Shown in pieces: positions 1 through 5,496 of a stretch of 5,496 nucleotides of DNA (positions are counted from its first letter, which is position 1; each line of letters opens with the position of its first letter). The notes under the pieces are model-generated. The model was not told where the DNA came from. It was given only the letters and a program-made list of their open reading frames with translations, and did no database searches. A program made the translations under genes and the position numbers. This stretch comes from Fidelibacterota bacterium (GTDB lineage Bacteria > Fidelibacterota > Fidelibacteria > Fidelibacterales > DSDE01). Location of the stretch: contig DSDE01000037.1 of assembly GCA_011049095.1 (NCBI GenBank), forward strand, positions 1 to 5,496, given 5' to 3'.

Positions 1-779
1 AGTTCATGCTGGGTCAATTCACCGGGCAGCGATATGGAAGCATTGAGTTTCAGGCGCGATGTCAATTCTCCCGAAAAGCCAAAATGATAATCGCTGACGG
101 CATCTATGCTGTATTCACTTGGAAAAAATGTGCTGTCCTGTGAAGCCAGGCGAGGCTCTTTACGAATGGGAATCACCCCAAAGCCATCGGAGAGATTGCC
201 GCCGCTGAGGATAGAAATTGCGAATCCTGCCTGCCAGCTTTTCCATATTGTGTAAGCGGCGCCGAAACTCATATTCTGCAGCTCAGACGCAAATTCCACA
301 GCGTGATAGCCTGCCAGCGGATCACGGTTGTAGTCATAGCCGGAGGAGCGGACTTCTTCTTTATAATCATAGTTGCTTATTGTGTTGAGGGTATAGCTTG
401 CTGCCACCGCCCATTTGTCTGAGCTGTAAGTAAGCCCAAACCCGCCGTCTCCAGTGACCGTTGTGTTGCTGACATAAACATTGTCAGCCAGAAAATCGTT
501 GAAGGTATCCACCACCGGATAGCTGCGCCTTTCTTTGAGCTGCCGGCCGCGGGCTTTGGCAAAAATAGTGAGACCTTCACCTTCGGCAAGGAGCAGGGCC
601 GGGTTTACAGTCAAGGCATCGCTGTTGCCGGCAGAACCTTCACTGACACCGCCCAGGGCCAGCGCCCGGCCGTTGTGATTATCAGGCTGAGGTAGAAAAG
701 CTCTTTCAAAAAAAGCCTGTCCGCTCAGCGCACCGCTTAATAACAGCGTTGTGAATCCAATTTTGATTTTTCTATTCAT
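1..779 (-). CDS. PorV-like outer-membrane beta-barrel protein (3' end outside window)
   Basis: The frame runs without a stop from ATG 779 to the left edge, giving the first 259 residues. Residues 1-21 form a signal peptide (MNRKIKIGF, then TTLLLSGALSGQ). The mature start carries the PorV/UPF0164-type hallmark GRALALGGVSEGSAGNSDAL, then VNPALL, with NPA at 59-61. Later residues alternate in beta-barrel fashion, for example GGFGLTYSSDKWAVAASYTL, MSFGAAYTIWKSWQAGFAIS, a loop with VIPIRKEPRL, then DYHFGFSGELTSRLKLNASI. In this family, typical lengths are 300-450 residues, so roughly half or more is present. It differs from the other PorV/PorQ-like protein of this operon in its N-terminal region and is a diverged relative at best. 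The role is unknown: cargo delivery, a structural barrel or hydrophobic-solute transport are all possible. It has no cysteine in the visible part. It is a real gene although interrupted by the window edge. Confidence 0.75.
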   Translation of the reverse strand, partial: MNRKIKIGFTTLLLSGALSGQAFFERAFLPQPDNHNGRALALGGVSEGSAGNSDALTVNPALLLAEGEGLTIFAKARGRQLKERRSYPVVDTFNDFLADNVYVSNTTVTGDGGFGLTYSSDKWAVAASYTLNTISNYDYKEEVRSSGYDYNRDPLAGYHAVEFASELQNMSFGAAYTIWKSWQAGFAISILSGGNLSDGFGVIPIRKEPRLASQDSTFFPSEYSIDAVSDYHFGFSGELTSRLKLNASISLPGELTQHE

Positions 780-786
780 AAAAATG

Positions 787-792
787 TCCTTT
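787..792 (-). promoter_or_regulatory. Shine-Dalgarno for the second PorV-like gene
   Basis: On the minus strand AAAGGA lies seven bases before the ATG at 779, in the 14-base gap after the HHH-barrel gene. It overlaps the second of the two tandem stop codons of that gene and confirms ATG 779 as the start. Confidence 0.6.
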
Positions 793-793
793 A

Positions 794-3310
794 CTAAAAG
801 CGATAATCAAGCTGGAGCCGGAAGTCAGACGATTCGGTCACCGACCAGATTGGTTTCGTATAGTGATATTCCGTCGCCGGAACGCGATCATTGGGTCCCA
901 AATCGGTGTCGCCGTCATAGCGAACCAGCGCTTTGGGAATATTTGACACCGGCAAATGGCTGTCGAAGCTGTATTTAAAGCGAATGGAGAAATTGTCATT
1001 GATGCGGCTGAAGAGGGCGAGATAGCCGTGAAAAGCCTGCGTGACACTATTGTAAACCCGAAAATCGGTGTCTTCAAAATTCCAGATAAAGCCCTCGTAA
1101 ATCATCATCGAGCCCATCAATTTAAGGCGCTCGTTGAAATTATGGGTCAGGGTGCCGGCGATGGCGCGACTTGGTGAACCGGCATTGCCGACATAAGCCT
1201 GGCCACGGGTGACGGGGTCTTCCATCAGACGGGGACGGGGATCAAATTCGGTAAAACTGTAAATCAACATGGTGGAAAAGGAGTTAAAGCGGCTCATCCG
1301 CATGGTCGCTTCCAGACGGGTCTCGCTGCTGTTGTAACCGGTGGGCGCCAGTTCATTTTGGGCAAAACGGCTTTGCCATTTTTGCCGCAGACGGATACGA
1401 TAATTGAAGACCGGACGATATTCTAAAGAAGCTACCAGGCGATTGTATTTCGCTTCATCCGCCACGCGGCTCCAGATGTCGTGCTCAATGGTGGTCAGCA
1501 GGGCTCGGCTGAGCTGATATCTGATGCTGTAGTAGAAGCCCCTTTCGGCCTGAGGCTGGGACGCGCCGCTGTAGAGAAAGCCCATCGAAGGATTGTTCAG
1601 ATAGAAGACATCCTCAAAAATGGTACTTTTATAGCGCTGATAATTAGAGAATGAGCGCTGATAGGGATTGTCAAAACCCAGATCATAATCACGGTACAGG
1701 AGCAGGATATTAAAATTGGCAAACTGCCAGTAGCTGTTTACCGTCCAGGCAAAAGCATCGCTGCTGAAATCACCGATTTTTCCATCTTTGTCCAGCACGC
1801 CGATTTCTCCCTGGAGGACGATATTATTGATGACGGTGGAGGCATCCATTCCCATGACGCGACGAAAACTTCTCGCTTCTGTCCATAGGCCGCTGGTGCC
1901 GTAAGATTCATACATGGCGGCGATTTCCGGATCGGCGGAATTGCCGATGGAGGTGATGAAACGGCTCAGATTGCTTTCCATGACGATGGTTTCAAGCTGC
2001 ATATCCAGCTCCCGGTCATAGAGACTTTCGTAGAAATTAAGCCCCAGATGGGTGCCGGGAGTTATCTGCCAGCGAATATTGGCGCCAGTGAGCATCTCAT
2101 TTACCGAATTGGTGAGCTTTGTGGGGAAAGTTCCGTAGAGGCCGTAATCCAGTCTTGGCGACATTCGGATCAGGGTTGAGAAAGTGGAGTCGGCATTCAC
2201 TATGGCATCACGGGGCGTATAGCTGAAAAAGGGGGTGAGAAAGAGATTGCCCACCTGATATTCCAAAGCGAGCCCTCTCAAAGAATAGGATTCATTGCGG
2301 GAGATGTCGCCTTCCACACCGCTGAGCCTTTTTCGCCAGCCGTAGCCTGACTTCCGCGGCGTAAAATAATCCACGCTTTCCATCACCACACCCTGCCCAA
2401 AGCTGGCGATATAGTTACCGATGATGAGCGATTTGATTTTTCCCAGCGGCAGCCGAATATCTTTCAAAGCGGCATAAGCCTTGAACGCCGGTATTTTTAA
2501 TGAAGAGTCTGCTGAGAGATAATAATAAAAATCGGGCTGACTGAGTGCGCGGGTATAGGCAATGCCAATTTCGGCTTGGTTGCCGTAACGGAGCTGTCCC
2601 TTGTGAAAAACATCCAGCGGCACTTGATTCACAGCAAATTCGGTGAGCGCTTCTGGATCGTCATCGGGTACGATATTCAGCGCTACATTTTTAATAGTGC
2701 TGTTGAAGCTGCCGCTCCAACGGGAATGAGCCATCGGCTCATACTGCACATAATTGCTGATATTGCGGTAGCCGTAGTAGGAAATGCCTTCCAGGCTGCG
2801 AAGGTCCCGGGCACTTTTGATTTCATTTCCTTCTGAAAGATGGCGAACCACCGCTTGGGCATCCACCGGTGAAACTCCCGGCAAATTCATGAGGCTATAA
2901 TAATCCATCTCGTTGACATTCACAGGATTGGATAGGAGCGCAATCCAGCGGTCCACCAGTCCCTCAGAGCTGCCATCGGAAAAAGTCATCTGCTCAATGC
3001 GGAAATAATTATCCTCCATCTGTTGTTCACTGGCATCCCGCACAAGCGGATAAACCGCCGCTTTCTCCTTGATAATGAGAAATTCATCGTAAGTGATGCC
3101 CTTGATTTGCTGAACCTGATAAATACTGTTGAAATAACTATGATGATAGCGAAAATCCAGCAACGCTTCGATGGCCTGCTCAGAGACGGGCAGGCTTTCA
3201 AGCAGCGTCAGGTCTTCGCTGTTGAGATCAATTTTTTCTGATGGAAAAAGCAGCGCCGTCATCAAAAGCAGCAGCGCTGTTCCTTTTAGAATATTACTTA
3301 GCTTTTTCAT
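794..3310 (-). CDS. Helix-hairpin-helix (ComEA-like) protein with a large C-terminal outer-membrane beta-barrel
   Basis: This is a complete 838-residue protein. Residues 1-25 form a signal peptide (KKLSNILKG, then LLLLMTALLF) without a clear A-X-A cleavage site. Two ComEA-like double HHH units follow: residues 26-89 (IDLNSEDLTLLESLP, FNSIYQVQQIKGIT) and 129-191 (VNVNEMDYYSLMNLPGVSP, SARDLRSLEGIS), joined by an acidic linker. From about residue 192 to the end come many amphipathic, aromatic-edged beta strands, closing with FRLQLDYRF, a typical barrel C-terminus with terminal Phe. Motifs FGQGVV (304-309), RKRLSGV (326-332), LRGLAL (344-349) and SYTPRDA (363-369) match, from memory, a widespread but uncharacterised family of HHH-barrel proteins in Bacteroidota. 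The HHH part would lie in the periplasm. Function is unknown; DNA binding or uptake is possible, but the hairpin glycines are partly lost. ATG 3310 lies three bases after the upstream stop with no clear Shine-Dalgarno, so translation is probably coupled. Two stop codons end it in tandem (TAG TAA). Confidence 0.85.
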   Translation of the reverse strand: MKKLSNILKGTALLLLMTALLFPSEKIDLNSEDLTLLESLPVSEQAIEALLDFRYHHSYFNSIYQVQQIKGITYDEFLIIKEKAAVYPLVRDASEQQMEDNYFRIEQMTFSDGSSEGLVDRWIALLSNPVNVNEMDYYSLMNLPGVSPVDAQAVVRHLSEGNEIKSARDLRSLEGISYYGYRNISNYVQYEPMAHSRWSGSFNSTIKNVALNIVPDDDPEALTEFAVNQVPLDVFHKGQLRYGNQAEIGIAYTRALSQPDFYYYLSADSSLKIPAFKAYAALKDIRLPLGKIKSLIIGNYIASFGQGVVMESVDYFTPRKSGYGWRKRLSGVEGDISRNESYSLRGLALEYQVGNLFLTPFFSYTPRDAIVNADSTFSTLIRMSPRLDYGLYGTFPTKLTNSVNEMLTGANIRWQITPGTHLGLNFYESLYDRELDMQLETIVMESNLSRFITSIGNSADPEIAAMYESYGTSGLWTEARSFRRVMGMDASTVINNIVLQGEIGVLDKDGKIGDFSSDAFAWTVNSYWQFANFNILLLYRDYDLGFDNPYQRSFSNYQRYKSTIFEDVFYLNNPSMGFLYSGASQPQAERGFYYSIRYQLSRALLTTIEHDIWSRVADEAKYNRLVASLEYRPVFNYRIRLRQKWQSRFAQNELAPTGYNSSETRLEATMRMSRFNSFSTMLIYSFTEFDPRPRLMEDPVTRGQAYVGNAGSPSRAIAGTLTHNFNERLKLMGSMMIYEGFIWNFEDTDFRVYNSVTQAFHGYLALFSRINDNFSIRFKYSFDSHLPVSNIPKALVRYDGDTDLGPNDRVPATEYHYTKPIWSVTESSDFRLQLDYRF

Positions 3311-3313
3311 AGG

Positions 3314-4210
3314 CTATTTCGTTATATTAAATTCAAAGCTGAGGAGATGCGTCGCCGGCAAAACAGGATGATTCACTAAAGCATAATCCAGAGAAAATCC
3401 TTTCCAGTTGAGACCGGCACCCAGAGAGAGCTGACTGGGATAGGTATTAAGTCCGGCGCGAATGCTGAGCCATTGCAAAACCTGATAATCAAGTCCGGCA
3501 TTATACTGAAAATCGCCGCCAAAAGCTTTTTCCACGGCCAAGGAGCTCAAGAGCCCGTAATAAGGCATATATCCAGCGCCCACCACCACCTTGCGGGCGG
3601 CGTGGTAATCTATTGCGCCGCTGCCCATCACCGGCTGATTCACATTCTGAATAAAAATCCCCATCCAGGAGCGGTTGCGCATGGAAGCCTGCAAACCGAG
3701 ATCAATGCCCACAGCCTGCCCGGAAGAGAGGGTCAAACCATCAGAACCATCACCACTGTAACCGGCGCTTTTTTCGCCATAGCCCACTGAGAGGAAATTG
3801 ATGCTGTAGCCAAAAGCCAGACTGGAGCGAAGGTCCTTCTGGAGAAAAAAGGCATGGCTGAGGCCGGCGGAAATTTCTGAGCTGAGATCATTGCCGCCAT
3901 ATTTCACCTGATTCATATCGCCATGGAGGTTGAAAGCGCCCCAGGATTTGCTGCTGAAGCTAGCTGAAAAGCGGCTCACTTGCACAAAGCTTTCCTGATA
4001 TGGGCGAAAGTGGGTCACACCCACCTGTATTCCCTCAACATTGCTAAAGCCGGCAGGATTGACGGCATAGCTCCAGACAGAAGATTCTGCGGCAACTGTG
4101 GCGTCACCTGAACCGGCCTGAGCTGCCGCCGCTGTACCTAAATCCGTAAAAACCTGTCCCAAAGCCATTGAGGCGCTCAGGAGGAGTCCTGATAAAAGTC
4201 GTTTTTTCAT
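3314..4210 (-). CDS. PorV/PorQ-type outer-membrane beta-barrel protein
   Basis: This is a complete 298-residue protein. Residues 1-19 form a signal peptide (KKR, then a leucine-rich core, ending ALGQ). The mature N-terminus has the hallmark of the PorV/PorQ group: an alanine- and glycine-rich stretch (residues 26-42) leading to SYAVNPAGFSN, with NPAG at 51-54. The rest is alternating beta strands typical of a barrel, including VGIDLGLQASM (167-177), MGIFIQNVNQPVMG (183-196) and a closing strand pair, THLLSFEFNI (287-296). In Bacteroidota, PorV is an outer-membrane shuttle that hands cargo with C-terminal sorting domains to the surface, while PorQ-like paralogues have less defined roles. The neighbour directly upstream has just such a C-terminal domain, so a cargo-handling or anchoring role is plausible but inferred. 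A solute-transport barrel is the alternative. The start is supported by a strong ribosome-binding site. It has no cysteine. Confidence 0.8.
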   Translation of the reverse strand: MKKRLLSGLLLSASMALGQVFTDLGTAAAAQAGSGDATVAAESSVWSYAVNPAGFSNVEGIQVGVTHFRPYQESFVQVSRFSASFSSKSWGAFNLHGDMNQVKYGGNDLSSEISAGLSHAFFLQKDLRSSLAFGYSINFLSVGYGEKSAGYSGDGSDGLTLSSGQAVGIDLGLQASMRNRSWMGIFIQNVNQPVMGSGAIDYHAARKVVVGAGYMPYYGLLSSLAVEKAFGGDFQYNAGLDYQVLQWLSIRAGLNTYPSQLSLGAGLNWKGFSLDYALVNHPVLPATHLLSFEFNITK

Positions 4211-4211
4211 A

Positions 4212-5496
4212 TTAATTCCACCTCCCGGCTACCACCACCGGCGCGATGGCTGCTTTTTTATCGCCGGTGCTGCGGTTGGTCATTTCCAAATGGATGAGAT
4301 AAGTTCCCGGCGCCACGAGCCGGCCCAGCTCATCCCGGCCATTCCAGTAAATTGTTTTCTCAAAAGCCATACCCTGATAGTCGTCGGCAATGGTGCTTAC
4401 AAACTGGCCATTCAGCGAATAGACTCTCAGAATCACCCGCGAATCGGAAGGGTAGGCATAAATAATCTGAATTCTTTCACCGGCAGAGGGGACAAAGGGA
4501 TAAGGCGCTGTTTTCAGGGAGAAACTGCCATCGCCTTCCACGCCATCGGTCCAGGGCTGAAAATCTTCTGCATAAGCGCCCAGAAGCTGAGCCGCGCCGC
4601 TGTAAAGTCCCCCCACAGCCACCATATTTACCCGATTGCCAACCTGCAGCAGCGAGTCCAGGGAAGGATTCACGATATCACCGGCCACATCCACCAAAAT
4701 GCCGGCACTGTTCCAGATGCGCACCGTGATGGGCGAGGTGCCGTCGTCAATGGTGACATTGGAGCCGCCGCCGATGTTATCTGCCCGGCTGGTGATGCGG
4801 CCTTTTATTCTCAGGAGCGTTCCTTCATATTCAGCCGGATTCCAGAGAATATCTTCCACGGGAATTTCCAGCGCATCGGGAACTGAGGTATCCACATTTA
4901 AAATGACTGGCGCCTGGCTCAATTCCAGCTCAATGACACCGCCAAAATCAACGATTTTACCGGTTAATTCGGCTTCAGCGCCACGTCTGAGCTGGCTGTA
5001 AAGCGTCTGACTGTAGATATTCATTCCTCGGCCGGAATTATCCTGAAAATAGCCGGAAAGACGATCAGTTCTCAGCAAGCCGGCGCCAATGGTGACCACA
5101 CCGCGAAGGGTGACAGTCTTGCCATTGTAGAAGTCGAAATTTTCCCGCACATTGCGAATGGTCAGAATCACTGGTGGTTCAGTGACAGTCACGCCGCTGA
5201 CGGCGCTTTTTGCCGTCAGCCCTGCCTGATTTTCAGCCAATGCCCAGAAAACAAGATCTCCGGCTGCGCCTGTGGGAGATACTTTCACTCGAAACTGATC
5301 ATTCCCGATGGAAAGCATAGCCGCCTCGCTGGTATCGCCGGCAAAAACTTTAAAAAGGGTGACTTTTGTCAAACCTTGTTCATCGGTGGCGGTGACGGTA
5401 AAGATCAGGCTGTCTTCGCTGTTGGGTGCAGCAGGTACGAGCGAGACAGCGCCAATCACCGGTTTCACACTCTGCTGATTCACCACGGTCCAGGTC
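4212..5496 (-). CDS. C-terminal part of a secreted multidomain protein: Ig-like, two OB-folds, FlgD-like sorting domain (5' end outside window)
   Basis: The frame is open to the right edge, so the 427 visible residues are the end of a longer protein; the GTG at 5486 is not a credible start because the frame continues upstream and no signal peptide follows it. Domains, in visible-residue numbers: Ig-like beta sandwich at about 8-105 (starts PVIGAVSLVPAAPNSEDS, has the TATDEQGL pattern); a probable OB-fold at about 109-203 (GKTVTLRGVVT, then YFQDNSGRGMNIYS); a second probable OB-fold at about 208-315 (GTLLRIKGRITS, then VTIDDGTSPITVRIW); and a FlgD-like or type IX-sorting-like C-terminal domain at about 322-427 (PFVPSAGERIQIIY, YSLNGQ, WNGRDELGR, APGTYLIHLEM). 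In FCB bacteria, proteins of this style are secreted and often carry lamin-tail or nuclease domains further upstream, but none is visible here. Tandem OB-folds suggest nucleic-acid or sugar binding; the ligand is unknown. It has no cysteine. It stops with TAA one base before the next gene. Confidence 0.85.
   Translation of the reverse strand, partial: TWTVVNQQSVKPVIGAVSLVPAAPNSEDSLIFTVTATDEQGLTKVTLFKVFAGDTSEAAMLSIGNDQFRVKVSPTGAAGDLVFWALAENQAGLTAKSAVSGVTVTEPPVILTIRNVRENFDFYNGKTVTLRGVVTIGAGLLRTDRLSGYFQDNSGRGMNIYSQTLYSQLRRGAEAELTGKIVDFGGVIELELSQAPVILNVDTSVPDALEIPVEDILWNPAEYEGTLLRIKGRITSRADNIGGGSNVTIDDGTSPITVRIWNSAGILVDVAGDIVNPSLDSLLQVGNRVNMVAVGGLYSGAAQLLGAYAEDFQPWTDGVEGDGSFSLKTAPYPFVPSAGERIQIIYAYPSDSRVILRVYSLNGQFVSTIADDYQGMAFEKTIYWNGRDELGRLVAPGTYLIHLEMTNRSTGDKKAAIAPVVVAGRWN
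4220..4226 (-). promoter_or_regulatory. Strong Shine-Dalgarno for the PorV/PorQ-like gene
   Basis: On the minus strand the sequence reads GGGAGGT, nine bases before the ATG at 4210. It lies inside the last codons of the upstream gene (Gly-Arg-Trp-Asn-stop), whose TAA ends one base before that ATG (TAATATG). It supports the start choice and suggests that ribosomes re-initiate efficiently at this junction. Confidence 0.75.
5196..5220. repeat. Perfect 9-bp inverted repeat with 7-base loop inside the secreted-protein gene
   Basis: GCTGACGGC (5196-5204) and GCCGTCAGC (5212-5220) pair perfectly around a seven-base loop. No T-tract follows on the minus (coding) strand, so it does not look like an intrinsic terminator. 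A short second palindrome, GTGAC-A-GTCAC (5182-5192), lies right after it in the mRNA direction. The element falls at the boundary between the Ig-like domain and the first OB-fold. Confidence 0.5.

Noticed and set aside
377..589. 70-codon minus-strand open frame
   Set aside because: It lies in a different frame within the PorV-like gene, whose frame is open from ATG 779 to the window edge with a signal peptide and NPA motif.
780..793. Possible promoter between the HHH-barrel gene and the second PorV-like gene
   Set aside because: Fourteen bases hold only a ribosome-binding site. Any promoter would have to lie within the upstream coding sequence, and none stood out.
2576..2836. 86-codon plus-strand open frame
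   Set aside because: It is antisense to the HHH-barrel coding region between the HHH units and the first barrel strands, and has no independent support.
3473..3790. 105-codon plus-strand open frame rich in His and Ala
   Set aside because: It is antisense to the PorV/PorQ-like barrel gene; its composition reflects the complementary strand of barrel codons.
4290..4886. 198-codon open frame on the plus strand
   Set aside because: It is antisense to the OB-fold and FlgD-like part of the secreted-protein gene, whose domains are clear. The translation shows no recognisable domain, signal peptide or membrane segment and looks like a shadow frame.
5196..5220. Possible intrinsic terminator
   Set aside because: The stem is good, but it lies inside a continuing reading frame and no T-run follows on the coding strand.
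5484..5486. GTG as the true start of the secreted-protein gene
   Set aside because: The frame continues upstream to the edge (Thr-Trp-Thr before it), no signal peptide follows, and the protein would begin at the edge of an Ig-like domain.

Overview
The window is a dense block of four genes, all read right to left (minus strand), which looks like the middle of one operon. Only 1, 3 and 14 bases separate successive genes. Every product looks exported: three carry N-terminal signal peptides, and the fourth is cut at its N-terminus by the window edge but consists of surface-type domains. No cytoplasmic enzyme, RNA gene, mobile element or CRISPR array was seen, and no gap is longer than 14 bases.

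In transcription order the layout is as follows. (1) 5496-4212: C-terminal 427 residues of a modular secreted protein, with an Ig-like domain, two probable OB-folds in tandem and a FlgD-like/type IX-sorting-like C-terminal beta domain. (2) 4210-3314: a 298-residue outer-membrane beta-barrel of the PorV/PorQ type. (3) 3310-794: an 838-residue protein with a signal peptide, two ComEA-like double helix-hairpin-helix (HHH) units facing the periplasm, and a C-terminal outer-membrane barrel of about 640 residues. (4) 779-1: the first 259 residues of another PorV-like barrel that runs off the left edge.

The PorV/PorQ-type barrels, the FlgD-like C-terminal domain and the HHH-barrel architecture point to a Gram-negative bacterium of the FCB group. 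A deep lineage such as Neomarinimicrobiota, Calditrichota or a KSB1-like phylum fits better than classical Bacteroidota, judging from the 'PFVPSAGE ... WNGRDELGR ... APGTY' style of C-terminal domain. This placement is an inference from protein style, not a measured phylogeny.

How the genes work together is not known. The most economical reading is a cell-envelope module: a secreted, possibly nucleic-acid-binding protein, PorV-like barrels that could help deliver or anchor it, and a large barrel carrying HHH domains. An extracellular-DNA binding or uptake role is attractive because HHH and OB-folds both often bind nucleic acid. However, the HHH hairpins here have lost key glycines, so a protein-protein scaffold role is equally possible.
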